Source: Clostridium hydrogenum (GTDB taxonomy: Bacteria; Bacillota; Clostridia; Clostridiales; Clostridiaceae). From it: 64,000 nucleotides of DNA. The notes beneath the pieces are model-generated. The model was not told where the DNA came from, did not search any database, and saw nothing but the letters and a program-made list of their open reading frames with translations. The stretch spans positions 2,065,501 through 2,129,500 of the forward strand of contig NZ_JAEACT010000002.1 of assembly GCF_021432385.1 (NCBI RefSeq). The letters run 5' to 3'. A program made the position numbers and the translations under genes. Below are positions 54,134-63,292 of the stretch, piece after piece; position 1 is the stretch's first letter, and each line of letters starts with the position of its first letter.

Positions 54134-55909
54134 CTAAAGATTGTTTAATTTATTTTGCAATTCCTCACTCTGCTTAATCAGTTCAAGCGTTTCCTCAAAC
54201 AACCCTTTTTCTCCTAGTATCTTGATTTTTTTCATAATCTCCTTTTTCGACTCCTCTAGATTAAATTTTTTGATATTAAAAATAAAATCATCTATCAATT
54301 TTTTTTCATTACCATCGGAAAATATTATGTCTTCACTAATAACTTTTATCCATTCAGAATAGCTTTCTTTCTCATTGCACATAATTTCAATTTTTTTCAA
54401 TATATTCTCGCTATTTGCAACTTGATCTTCAATTACACTTATAATATTGTTATAGATTTTCTTATGACTATCAATAATTAGGTCTTCACATTTTAGTCTA
54501 GCCATGATATACTCACACATATTTCTATTTTGTGCCATAATTTTCAAAAGTGCTCGTTCAGACTTAATATATGCTGATTCTACATATAAATTTTGTCCAT
54601 AACCATCCATTTTATTCATGGTTTGTATTTGATTACCACTTTTCTGAACCTTTTCACTTAATAAATCATAAATTGCCTGTTCGCTTGTTCCAGTTTTTTC
54701 GGATATCCTTTTAATGTAAACATCCTTTTCAACAGGATCTAATTCTTCAATTATTTCAGAAACATTCCTAATATATCTTATGATGCTTTCATTGTCCTTT
54801 AAATTTACCTCTTCAAAGGCCTTATTTAACCTATAGTCTACTACTGGAAGTGCATTTTTTATAAGTTCAATAAAAGCTTCCCTGCCATTTTTTTTAACAA
54901 ATTCATCCGGATCTTTACCATCAGGTATTTTTATTATACTTACCTCAAAACCAACTTCTTTCAATATTTTAAGACCTCTTAAAGTTGCCGTTTGTCCTGC
55001 TGAATCAGCATCATATGATATAATTATTTTATCAGCGTATCTCTTTAATAACTTTGCTTGATTTTTTGTAAGTGCTGTTCCAAGTGATGCTACTGCATTT
55101 TTTATACCATACTGATGCAGTGTTATACAATCCATGTACCCTTCAACAATTATAAAAAATCTATCAATGTTATTTTTTAAAGAAAAATTTAAACCATAGA
55201 GATTTATTCCTTTTTTGAACACAGCAGTTTCGGGCGAATTTAAATATTTTGGTTTTGAATCATCTAAAACCCTTCCTCCAAACCCTATAACTCTGCCTCT
55301 ATAATCAAACACTGGAAAAATAACTCTATTTCTAAACCTATCATAAAAAGTATTATTTTTTTGAATTATAAGACCTGCATTAATTAAATCCAATTCAGTA
55401 TAACCCTTATTTTTCATATAATGTAGCAGGTTATTCCAATCATCTTTTGCATATCCTAAACCAAAACTTCTCATAGTGGCCTCTGTAATTTTTCTCGATA
55501 AAAAATATTGTTTAGCTTTTCTATCTTGATTTAAGTTATTAAAAAAATATCTAGCTGCCTCAACATTAATTTTATAAAGCTTGTTATTCTGTTCATAATT
55601 TTTCTTATCATTTCCTTGATTAAGTTCTACTGAAATATTTACTTTTTCAGCTAAAAAATTAACCGCCTCAACAAAAGGAAGATTTTTTGTTTTCATTATG
55701 AAAGTAATAACATTACCAGATTCCCCACATCCGAAACACTTATATATTTGCTTATCTTGAGATACACTAAAAGATGGAGTTTTTTCGTTGTGAAAAGGAC
55801 AAAGTCCTATATAATTGTGACCTGCTTTTTTTAATTTTACTTTTTCTGATACTATATCAACAATATCATTTAAATCTTTAATTTTTTGAATAACCTCTTC
55901 ACTTATCAA
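54134..55909 (-). CDS. dnaG: DNA primase
   Basis: The 591-aa primase makes RNA primers at the replication fork. The TTG start at 55909, 9 nt after GGTGGA, is the best, and no better ATG exists upstream. CHC2 zinc finger: CPFHNEKTPSFSVSQDKQIYKCFGCG (about 38-63). RNA polymerase core and Toprim: IGFGGRVLDDSKPKYLNSPET, FIIVEGYMDCITLHQYGIKN, IISYDADSAGQ and KIPDGKDPDEFV. The C-terminal helicase-binding domain (about 440-591) is helical. It is the first gene of the operon with rpoD. Confidence 0.97.
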   Translation of the reverse strand: MISEEVIQKIKDLNDIVDIVSEKVKLKKAGHNYIGLCPFHNEKTPSFSVSQDKQIYKCFGCGESGNVITFIMKTKNLPFVEAVNFLAEKVNISVELNQGNDKKNYEQNNKLYKINVEAARYFFNNLNQDRKAKQYFLSRKITEATMRSFGLGYAKDDWNNLLHYMKNKGYTELDLINAGLIIQKNNTFYDRFRNRVIFPVFDYRGRVIGFGGRVLDDSKPKYLNSPETAVFKKGINLYGLNFSLKNNIDRFFIIVEGYMDCITLHQYGIKNAVASLGTALTKNQAKLLKRYADKIIISYDADSAGQTATLRGLKILKEVGFEVSIIKIPDGKDPDEFVKKNGREAFIELIKNALPVVDYRLNKAFEEVNLKDNESIIRYIRNVSEIIEELDPVEKDVYIKRISEKTGTSEQAIYDLLSEKVQKSGNQIQTMNKMDGYGQNLYVESAYIKSERALLKIMAQNRNMCEYIMARLKCEDLIIDSHKKIYNNIISVIEDQVANSENILKKIEIMCNEKESYSEWIKVISEDIIFSDGNEKKLIDDFIFNIKKFNLEESKKEIMKKIKILGEKGLFEETLELIKQSEELQNKLNNL

Positions 55910-56258
55910 TGAAACATTCCACCTAACATAATAATTACCTTTACTATAAGCAAGATTATATTCGACAAAAATCCATTAAATCCTTTTTTTTTTAATAATT
56001 TATATTAAAATTTTTATCCTAGCATATTATTAGATTCTACATCCAGTTAATAAATCCTCTTTATCATTTATATCTTTTATATTTTACCCATTTAATAGTA
56101 AATTTTATTCTAAAATCCAAAAATAATGTTTTAAAACTTCTCTTTGCTCATAAATAAATTATTCTATACAAATATTTAATATCCTTTTTTTATATGTATA
56201 TTATAAAAAATTTTTTAATATCATATTTAATGAAGATAATTTTTAGGAAGTGCTAACT
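55910..56258. other. Divergent intergenic region, dnaG and CotS-like gene
   Basis: AT-rich, without repeats or extra genes that I can see. Promoters for both sides must lie here, but none stands out. Confidence 0.5.
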
Positions 56259-57323
56259 ATGATTGATAATAATCCTCCTTCTTCCCATATATTGTTGCCA
56301 TATGATGAAATAAAAAAATTTGTTTTACCTGAATACAACTTAGAAAATTCAATTATTGAACAAATAAAATTTAAAGATACTGATAAACAAAGAGCTGTTT
56401 ACAGCATAATTTCAGATTCAAAAAAATATTGTTTAAAAAAAGTATATTATAATAAAAATGACTTACTTTTTGTATATTCCGCAGCTGAATGGTTATACAG
56501 ATATAACATAAAAGTAACTAGGATACTACCAACTCAGAATAATTCACGTTTTGTTCTATATAACAATATGCTTTTTATCTTAATGCCCTGGATTGAAGGT
56601 AAAAAATGTGACTATAACAATCTTTCTGATATTTTAGTTTCAACAAAAAATCTTGCGCTAATGCATAAATTCACCAAAAACTTCATTCCAATTACCGGAA
56701 GTAATATTAGGTACGGGCTTGATGACATTTATGTATCTACAAAAAAACATTTTGACCAAATACTGGACTTTTATAATATTGCAAACAAAATAAATGATAA
56801 ATTTTCAAAAATACTTCTTGAAAATTCAGAGGAATGCATTGCCACTGCAAAAATAGCTTTAAAAGCTTCAAACAAAATACATCCTGAAAATCTAAAGAAG
56901 AGCTTATGCCATCTTGATTATGTTAACAAGAATCTAATATTTGATGACAATAATAATTTATGGGTTATTGATTTCGATAATTGTAAAATAGATTTTTCTG
57001 TACATGATTTATCTTATTCTTTAAGAAGAATATTGAAACGCGATGGAACCAACTGGGATAATGGAATTCTTATAAACACACTGAATGCTTATGAAAGTAT
57101 CAATGTACTTAACTTGGATGAATACTTATATATATTATCTTATCTAGCATTTCCCCAAAAATTTTGGAAGATATGCAAAGATTACTATAGGAACATAAAA
57201 AAATGTAATAAATCCTCATTCATAAATTTACTTAAAAGCAGTGTAAAATGTAAAAGTTCTCAATTAACCTTTGCTGAAAATTTTGCTAATTACATTAATG
57301 GTAAGTTTAATACTTACATTTAA
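56259..57323 (+). CDS. CotS-family spore coat / kinase-like protein
   Basis: The 354-aa protein (ATG 56259 after AGGA; a GTG at 56250 overlaps that site) has the CotS/YutH kinase-like fold. The N-lobe has KYCLKKVYYNK (about 61-71). MLFILMPWIEGKKCD is the hinge. The phosphotransferase-like loop LCHLDYVNKNLIF with NLWVIDFDNCKIDFSVHDLSYSLRR (about 228-262) gives HxDxxxxN and D-F-D. CotS proteins sit in the spore coat and some have sugar-kinase-like ancestry. It is close to a second protein kinase gene downstream. Confidence 0.85.
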   Translation: MIDNNPPSSHILLPYDEIKKFVLPEYNLENSIIEQIKFKDTDKQRAVYSIISDSKKYCLKKVYYNKNDLLFVYSAAEWLYRYNIKVTRILPTQNNSRFVLYNNMLFILMPWIEGKKCDYNNLSDILVSTKNLALMHKFTKNFIPITGSNIRYGLDDIYVSTKKHFDQILDFYNIANKINDKFSKILLENSEECIATAKIALKASNKIHPENLKKSLCHLDYVNKNLIFDDNNNLWVIDFDNCKIDFSVHDLSYSLRRILKRDGTNWDNGILINTLNAYESINVLNLDEYLYILSYLAFPQKFWKICKDYYRNIKKCNKSSFINLLKSSVKCKSSQLTFAENFANYINGKFNTYI

Positions 57324-57335
57324 ATTAGTAACTAC

Positions 57336-57492
57336 ACTAAGAAAATCTTAAGACTTATTTTTTGATTGCTTACGCAATCAAAGCATTAATGTTGTTCAGC
57401 GAAGCTGAACAACATTTAAGTTTAAGATTTACCTGACGCAAGGAAAGGTAAATCATCCTTCATTGTACTCTGTACTTTGTACTCTGTTTTTC
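57336..57492 (+). repeat. Family B repeat, copy 9, left arm missing
   Basis: The core (gattgcttacgcaatc; ttgttcagcgaagctgaacaa with extended pairing) and the right arm are intact. The left outer arm is replaced by ordinary sequence. Confidence 0.83.
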
Positions 57493-57575
57493 TATCCCCT
57501 CTGTTTTAAAATTATGCCAAAAATTTTGTGCTAAAAATAAAGACCAACAAGTTTTACCTTGGGTCTTATCTTTTC

Positions 57576-58151
57576 CTACATATAGTAAATTTCATCAAAT
57601 ATGCCTTCTACAAATTTTTCAAAGTTTTCTCTTTGAGTATGATTATTACCTTGATATATTTTTTCTGACATCACTATACTATTTAGCTTATGTGCATCTA
57701 GTGAACTCATTTCTTTAAATTTATTAGTTTCATACAAATTTCTTAAAGTTTCACCTATCTTCAAAAGGCTTTCGTAATACCTTCCATTAGAAAACCCCCT
57801 AACCATAGTACTAGTCAAATGTTTCCTTGAAAAAAATAAAGATTTCGCAATCCATCCCTTATCTGCTGTTCCGTTTTTTGTGGTATTTTCCAAAACAAAA
57901 TTCAAATATTTTGTAAATTCCGTAAACCTTCCCGTACTAGTTTTTATACCAATAATAGGATACCATAGTCCCCTTATTTTACCACTGTTAGTTCCTGATG
58001 ATCTAAAATATGCTAAAGTCACTCTTTCTACTCCGTAATCATATTTAATACTTACATTAACAAGTCCAATCATTCTAAAATGCTTGACAGTATATAAATT
58101 AGCGCTAAAGCTTTCCGGATACATTTTTAATATCTCTATTGAATTTAACAC
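57576..58151 (-). CDS. Uncharacterised 191-aa protein downstream of the kinase gene
   Basis: I do not recognise a family. The GTG at 58151, 7 nt after GAGGAGG, is the best start; an upstream frame adds 20 residues without a ribosome site. The protein is soluble and basic with aromatic segments: GLWYPIIGIKTSTGRFTEFTKYLNFVLENTTKNG, then GWIAKSLFFSRKHLTSTMVRGFSNGRYYESL (about 75-155). No catalytic motif is obvious. Being third behind the RS-repeat and kinase genes suggests a linked job, for instance as kinase partner or structural protein. Confidence 0.6.
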   Translation of the reverse strand: MLNSIEILKMYPESFSANLYTVKHFRMIGLVNVSIKYDYGVERVTLAYFRSSGTNSGKIRGLWYPIIGIKTSTGRFTEFTKYLNFVLENTTKNGTADKGWIAKSLFFSRKHLTSTMVRGFSNGRYYESLLKIGETLRNLYETNKFKEMSSLDAHKLNSIVMSEKIYQGNNHTQRENFEKFVEGIFDEIYYM

Positions 58152-58290
58152 AATAAATACCTCCTCAATTATTCCTCCTATGCTTGTTATATAAATAAAA
58201 GGAGATGTCACATTAACAATTGATTCAGCCGCAATATTTAAGATTACGGTTAAACAATTTTTTAGTGCAACAACTCCTCTATATTCAATA

Positions 58291-59004
58291 TCAATTTATA
58301 TTTTTAATTTTTTCAAGCTGTTCTTTTATTTCTTCAATATTTCTATATCTTCCCTTAATATTCATTAACTTTTTTAAAAAAACTTCTTCTTCCTGATTTA
58401 AATCAAGTTCTTCATACCAAGGTCTATCTTGTGAATCGGTTACTTTATATGATGAATAATATAGATGAATTAAAAAATCACCGATAAACCAATAATCTAT
58501 ATCTTTTACATATCTTTTATTATTAATAATTCTCGCTAATCCAAAATCAATCAATGCTATATCTTTGTTTTTTTTCAATATTACATTAGGAACTCTAATA
58601 TCTCGGTGAACTATACCATTGTTGTGCAATATCTCAACTAATTCTAGAAGTTGCCACCCAATTTTATAAATTTCATCCCTACTAAATTCATATTTATCTA
58701 CAGTTAATAAATCTTCAAATACTTTTCCATCAATATATTCTAATATATAGCCTTCTCTATCTCCATCATTAAATTTAGATATAAATTTAGGAAATTTAGG
58801 ACTATCTAAAGCTTTCAATATTTTCTCTTCATAAAATAATTTTTCTCTAGTATCATGAAGCATTCTTTTTTTTAATTGTTTTATAACACATTTTTCATAT
58901 TTGCTATTACTTGCCAAATATGCAATTCCATATCTACCTTCACCTATTATTTTTAGAATTGAATATCCATTTATCTTTTCTCCAGTTTTATAATATCTAT
59001 CCAT
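58291..59004 (-). CDS. Small Ser/Thr protein kinase
   Basis: The 237-aa kinase has a glycine loop GEGRYGIAYLA (21-31), Lys42 in CVIKQLKK, a Glu at about 59-60, the catalytic loop IVHRDIRVPNVIL (Asp135, Asn140) and DFG at 153-155. All residues needed for phosphotransfer are present. It has no transmembrane or PASTA region, so it is a compact cytoplasmic kinase like YbdM/YrzF-type proteins. The activation segment is short. It starts 52 bp after the RS-repeat gene stop. Phosphorylation of the RS tail is a natural hypothesis. Confidence 0.88.
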   Translation of the reverse strand: MDRYYKTGEKINGYSILKIIGEGRYGIAYLASNSKYEKCVIKQLKKRMLHDTREKLFYEEKILKALDSPKFPKFISKFNDGDREGYILEYIDGKVFEDLLTVDKYEFSRDEIYKIGWQLLELVEILHNNGIVHRDIRVPNVILKKNKDIALIDFGLARIINNKRYVKDIDYWFIGDFLIHLYYSSYKVTDSQDRPWYEELDLNQEEEVFLKKLMNIKGRYRNIEEIKEQLEKIKNIN

Positions 59005-59056
59005 ATCAATAATCCTATAGCTATTTTATTTCAAATAACGTTATCGACTATATGAC

Positions 59057-59287
59057 CTACCAACTTCTAGATCTACTTCTTGATCTGCTTCTTGACCAAC
59101 TTCTTGATCTACTTCTTGATCTGCAACTTGACCAACTACTCCATCTACTTCTTGATCTGCAACTTGACCAACTTCTTGACCTACTTCTAGATCTGCTACT
59201 TGATCTACTTCTAGATCTGCAGCTTGACCTGCAGCTTAGTTTATAATAACTATGGCCATTATATGATTCAGTGATAAAAGAATCCAT
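59057..59287 (-). CDS. Arg/Ser-repeat protein, 76 aa, putative kinase substrate
   Basis: The ATG at 59287 lies 7 nt after AGAGGTG. Residues 1-17 (MDSFITESYNGHSYYKL) are normal. The remaining 59 residues use only Ser, Arg, Cys and Trp, mostly as RS dipeptides, with 4 Cys and 5 Trp. The DNA is a 12-bp tandem repeat (agatcaagaagt type) with variants. Such an RS tail recalls CotG-type spore-coat proteins and RS domains phosphorylated by kinases. A possible sigma-K promoter lies upstream. It is first in a cluster with a kinase. The opposite strand also has an open frame, but without a ribosome site. Confidence 0.68.
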   Translation of the reverse strand: MDSFITESYNGHSYYKLSCRSSCRSRSRSSSRSRSRSRSWSSCRSRSRWSSWSSCRSRSRSRSWSRSRSRSRSRSW

Positions 59288-59340
59288 AAATAACACCTCT
59301 TCTGTACTTTTTAAATCATTATGATTTATTTTTACAATTA

Positions 59341-59369
59341 TATAATATGTTCCATCTAATCATTAAGTT
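59341..59369 (-). promoter_or_regulatory. Possible sigma-K-type promoter before the RS-repeat gene
   Basis: Minus-strand AACT (59366-59369), 16-bp spacer and CATATTATA (59341-59349) match the mother-cell sigma-K pattern mACm / CATAnnnTA. AT-rich DNA makes chance matches common. Confidence 0.4.
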
Positions 59370-59494
59370 ACTTATATAGAAATAAATAATAAAAAAATAG
59401 AGTATGCAACTTAAAATCACTAGTAAAGTTAAGTTACAATACTCTATGTTTTCACAATATACTCTAATTAAAATTTCAAATTAGAATTATACCA

Positions 59495-62128
59495 TTATTG
59501 TCTTGGATTTTTAACTTGAGCCTGTGCAGCTGCAAGTCTTGCAAGTGGTACTCTAAATGGTGAGCAAGAAACATAATCAAGACCAACATCGTGGCAAAAT
59601 TCTACTGAAGATGGATCTCCACCATGTTCACCACAAATACCTAACTCTAAATCTGGTCTTGTTTTCCTTCCAAGTTCTGCAGCCATTTTAACGAGTTTAC
59701 CTACACCTACTTGGTCGAGTTTTGCAAATGGATCATATTCATATATTTTTCTTTCATAATAGTCATTCAAGAACTTTCCTGCATCATCTCTTGAGAAACC
59801 AAAGGTCATTTGTGTTAAGTCATTGGTTCCAAATGAGAAGAATTCAGCTTCTTTAGCTATTTCATCAGCTGTAAGTGCTGCTCTTGGAATTTCTATCATA
59901 GTTCCAACTTTATATTTTAAAGAAACTCCTTCTTTTTTAATTATTTCATCGGCTGTCTTAACAACAACATCTTTAACATATTTTAATTCTTTTACTTCAC
60001 CTGCTAAAGGTATCATTATTTGTGGTTCAATATTAAGTCCTTTTCTCCTATTTACATCTATTGCAGCTTCAATTACAGCTGTTGTTTGCATTTCAGCTAT
60101 CTCAGGATATGATACACAAAGTCTGCAGCCTCTGTGGCCCATCATTGGGTTAAATTCATGTAGGGATAACACAGTTGTTTTAAGTTCATCAAAAGTAATT
60201 CCCATTTCCTTAGCTAAAGCGTCTATATCTTCATCATTTGTTGGCAAGAATTCATGTAGAGGTGGATCCAAAAATCTTATAGTAACCGGTCTACCTTCCA
60301 TGGCTTCATAAATTCCAGTAAAGTCTTCTCGCTGCATTGGAAGTAATTTTGCAAGTGCTTTCTTTCTCTGTTCAACAGTTTTAGCAAGTATCATTTCTCT
60401 AACTGCAGGTATTCTATCTTCATCAAAGAACATATGCTCAGTTCTGCAAAGTCCTACTCCCTCAGCTCCAAAGTTAACTGCCTGCCTAGCATCTTTTGGA
60501 GTATCTGCATTAGTCTTTACTTTAAGTTTTCTTATTTCATCAGCCCAACCCATGAAGGTTCCAAAATTTCCACCAACCTCTGGCGCTGAAGTTTTAATTT
60601 TTTCACCGTATACATTTCCTGTACTTCCGTCTAGAGAAATATAATCGCCCTCGTGAAATACCTTTCCATCTACCTCAAAGCTTTTTTCTTCTTCATTCAC
60701 TTTAATAGCTCCACAGCCTGCAACACAACAAGTTCCCATACCTCTTGCTACAACTGCTGCATGGGATGTCATACCACCCCTAACTGTGAGTATACCTTCT
60801 GAAGAAACCATTCCTTCTATATCTTCCGGTGATGTTTCACGTCTTACTAATACTACCTTCTCACCACTTTCATGATGTGCTTTAGCATCTTCAGCTGTAA
60901 AATAAACCCTTCCGCAAGCTGCACCTGGGGAAGCTGGAAGACCTTTTGCTATGGCTTTTGCATCTTTAAGTCCTTCTTTGTCAAAAGCAGGATGTAATAA
61001 CGCTTCAAGTTGTTTAGGCTCAACTTTAAGTATTGCTTCTTCCTTGGTGAGTAATCCTTCATTAACTAAATCAACTGCTATTTTCAATGCAGCCTGAGCA
61101 GTTCTCTTACCGTTTCTAGTTTGTAAGAAATATAATTTACCTTGTTCTATAGTAAATTCCATATCTTGCATATCTCTATAATGGTTTTCAAGTTTCTTAG
61201 CTATATCCATAAATTGTTTATAGCACTCTGGCAAATCTTGTTCCAATTTAACAATTGGCTGAGGTGTTCTTATTCCAGCAACAACATCCTCACCTTGTGC
61301 ATTTATAAGATATTCTCCAAATATTCTCTTTTCTCCTATTGCAGGATCTCTTGTGAAAGCAACTCCCGTTCCTGAAGTATTTCCCATATTTCCAAATACC
61401 ATTGATTGAACATTTACTGCTGTTCCCCAATCTCCTGGTATATCGTTTAACCTTCTATAAACTATTGCTCTTGGATTATCCCATGATCTAAATACAGCAG
61501 TTACTGCCTCTATAAGCTGTTCTTTAGGATCCTCTGGAAAATCCTTTCCTATTTCATTTTTATAAACATCCTTAAATTGATTGAGAATATTTTTTAAATC
61601 TTCAGTATCTAATTCAGTATCATATTTTACACATTTTTTCTCTTTTACTTCATCTAAAACTTTCTCAAATTTTTTACTATCTATTCCCATAACGACATCT
61701 GAAAACATCTGTACAAATCTTCTATAGGAGTCATAAGCAAATCTTTCATTATTTGTTAGCTTTGCAACTGCACCTACAGTTTTGTCATTAAGCCCCAAGT
61801 TAAGTATTGTATCCATCATTCCTGGCATTGATACTCTTGCTCCTGATCTAACTGAAACAAGAAGTGGATTGTCTTCACAGCCAAAATTTTTTCCTGTACT
61901 TTCCTCAAGTTTTTTCATATGTTCATTAATTTCTTCAAGTATCTCATTAGATATGTTCTTTCCATCCTCATAGTATTTTACACATGCTTCTGTAGTTACA
62001 GTAAAACCTTGAGGAACAGGTATTCCAAGGTTTGTCATCTCTGCAAGATTCGCACCTTTACCACCTAATAAATTCCTCATGCCTGCATTACCCTCATTAA
62101 ATAAGTAAACATACTTTTTTGTTGCCAT
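59495..62128 (-). CDS. ppdK: Pyruvate, phosphate dikinase
   Basis: Start at ATG 62128 (MATKKYVYLFNEGNAGM) after AAGGGGATG gives 877 aa. The N-terminal ATP-grasp domain (LLGGKGANLAEMTNLGIPVPQGF, VRSGARVSMPGMMDTILNLGLND) is followed by the phosphohistidine domain GGMTSHAAVVARGMGTCCV (catalytic His about 455) and the TIM barrel with LCRTEHMFF, RFLDPPLHEFLP and GICGEHGGDP (Cys about 830). It interconverts ATP + pyruvate + Pi with AMP + PEP + PPi, linking PEP and pyruvate pools in anaerobes. It is a single gene. Confidence 0.97.
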   Translation of the reverse strand: MATKKYVYLFNEGNAGMRNLLGGKGANLAEMTNLGIPVPQGFTVTTEACVKYYEDGKNISNEILEEINEHMKKLEESTGKNFGCEDNPLLVSVRSGARVSMPGMMDTILNLGLNDKTVGAVAKLTNNERFAYDSYRRFVQMFSDVVMGIDSKKFEKVLDEVKEKKCVKYDTELDTEDLKNILNQFKDVYKNEIGKDFPEDPKEQLIEAVTAVFRSWDNPRAIVYRRLNDIPGDWGTAVNVQSMVFGNMGNTSGTGVAFTRDPAIGEKRIFGEYLINAQGEDVVAGIRTPQPIVKLEQDLPECYKQFMDIAKKLENHYRDMQDMEFTIEQGKLYFLQTRNGKRTAQAALKIAVDLVNEGLLTKEEAILKVEPKQLEALLHPAFDKEGLKDAKAIAKGLPASPGAACGRVYFTAEDAKAHHESGEKVVLVRRETSPEDIEGMVSSEGILTVRGGMTSHAAVVARGMGTCCVAGCGAIKVNEEEKSFEVDGKVFHEGDYISLDGSTGNVYGEKIKTSAPEVGGNFGTFMGWADEIRKLKVKTNADTPKDARQAVNFGAEGVGLCRTEHMFFDEDRIPAVREMILAKTVEQRKKALAKLLPMQREDFTGIYEAMEGRPVTIRFLDPPLHEFLPTNDEDIDALAKEMGITFDELKTTVLSLHEFNPMMGHRGCRLCVSYPEIAEMQTTAVIEAAIDVNRRKGLNIEPQIMIPLAGEVKELKYVKDVVVKTADEIIKKEGVSLKYKVGTMIEIPRAALTADEIAKEAEFFSFGTNDLTQMTFGFSRDDAGKFLNDYYERKIYEYDPFAKLDQVGVGKLVKMAAELGRKTRPDLELGICGEHGGDPSSVEFCHDVGLDYVSCSPFRVPLARLAAAQAQVKNPRQ

Positions 62129-62189
62129 AGTAAACATCCCCTTCAATTGTTTTGTCGCCGTAATTAACTTATAAATTATACAGCTTTTA

Positions 62190-62267
62190 TATAATAAACC
62201 TCTTTAACTATAAAAATTATTTATAATGCCGCTTTATAAATTAATTCTAAGTTTTTAAGTGGTTTAT
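62190..62267 (+). repeat. Family A repeat, decayed
   Basis: Only the outline is kept: aaacctctttaactat ... aatgccgctttataaat ... aagtggtttata. Confidence 0.55.
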
Positions 62268-62273
62268 ACCTAA

Positions 62274-62378
62274 TTGTAGATATACCAGCTCAACTATTAA
62301 AATTTATGTTCACCATAATGCCCAAAGGATGGCATTTTGGCACAAATAAATTTTAAGTTTCACAATGGTATATCTTTA
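62274..62378 (+). repeat. Family A repeat, copy 11
   Basis: Nearly full copy with TAGATATACCA / TGGTATATCTTTA ends. Here both ends carry the matching change (ATATACC instead of ATAAACC), so pairing is kept. Confidence 0.82.
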
Positions 62379-62693
62379 ATTTGACGATTACTTTTGCATT
62401 AAATCGTTTACTTTCGACAGTAAAACTAACAACAATGTATTTTATACTATAAACAATAATTAAACCCTCCGTAGATAAATCACTAATTTAACTTATTTTA
62501 TCTACATACTAATTATAACATTTTAATCGTATATGTTATATTGAAAATTTACTATTTTGGGTTAAATTATTAAAATTAATATCCATTATTTTGAAATTGC
62601 TTTATATTACTCTAAATTTCATATGTATTTAAGTATTGTAAATTTTTAAAAAAACGTTTACAATTTAAATATATTTTAGGGTAATTTGCATAA

Positions 62694-62737
62694 AAAATAG
62701 TTAAGATATGGCATTAAGCCATATCTTAACTATTTTT
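62694..62737 (-). terminator. Terminator overlapping the DUF4342 stop codon
   Basis: Perfect arms ATAGTTAAGATATGGC / GCCATATCTTAACTAT around a short loop, with T6. The TAG stop is the first arm's start. Confidence 0.88.
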
Positions 62738-63284
62738 CATCATTGATATCATCAAATTTTACAGTGTATTGATAAGAGGCATCACTATCTGAATGATTTT
62801 GATTTTTAAATTTATCTTTAATCTCAGCTGCGGCATCATTTACTTTTTCTTTAACATTAGAAACAGTATCTTTAACAACTTTATTTACAACTTCAACGCT
62901 GCCATCATTTTTAGTTATTTCAACTGTAACTTTAGTCACAACAGCTGTTAAAAACATTAATACTAGTGATGGATACCATGCAATTCCTGCAACAACTCCT
63001 CCAAGAATACCTGCGCTAACAGGAATATCCGCAATGAGTTTATCATCTTTCTTTATTTTTATTCTTGATACATTTCCCTTTTCAATTAGTTCCTTAATCC
63101 AATTTACAAATTCATCTTTACTACTTTCAAATTGATCTTTCATATTTTTATGATTTTTTTCAATGTATACAAGTGTATCAATAACATTACCATTGCAGGC
63201 CTCTAGAGCTTCTTTTGCTTGTGTATATGTAACACTTGTTCTTTCCCTTATAATATCAATTTTTTCTAAGGTTATTTCTTCCAT
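62730..63284 (-). CDS. UBA-like / DUF4342 protein
   Basis: Start at ATG 63284, 9 nt after GGAGTG, gives 184 aa. Residues 1-40 form an EF-Ts/UBA-like helical domain (EKIDIIRERTSVTYTQAKEALEACNGNVIDTLVYIE). The middle (about 55-105) is DUF4342 (DEFVNWIKELIEKGNVSRIKIKKDDKLIADIPV) with a hydrophobic stretch IPVSAGILGGVVAGIAWYPSLVLMFLTAV. The tail is a charged helix. The function is unknown. It follows recO by 8 bp, so it is in one transcript with it. Confidence 0.85.
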   Translation of the reverse strand: MEEITLEKIDIIRERTSVTYTQAKEALEACNGNVIDTLVYIEKNHKNMKDQFESSKDEFVNWIKELIEKGNVSRIKIKKDDKLIADIPVSAGILGGVVAGIAWYPSLVLMFLTAVVTKVTVEITKNDGSVEVVNKVVKDTVSNVKEKVNDAAAEIKDKFKNQNHSDSDASYQYTVKFDDINDEK

Positions 63285-63292
63285 ACTTAAAT

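Larger units (their letters stand above)
62129..62729. other. Gap between ppdK and the DUF4342 gene
   Basis: This 601-bp stretch holds two family A units (one decayed, one full), a terminator at its end and otherwise AT-rich DNA. I see no gene. Confidence 0.6.

Noticed and set aside
59052..59246. Plus-strand 64-codon Leu/Asp/Gln repeat frame
   Set aside because: No ribosome site. It is the complement of the RS-coding tandem repeat, and the minus frame has a good start and gene context.
59052..59246. CRISPR array
   Set aside because: Short 12-bp repeats without unique spacers; it is a coding tandem repeat. No other CRISPR-like array is seen.
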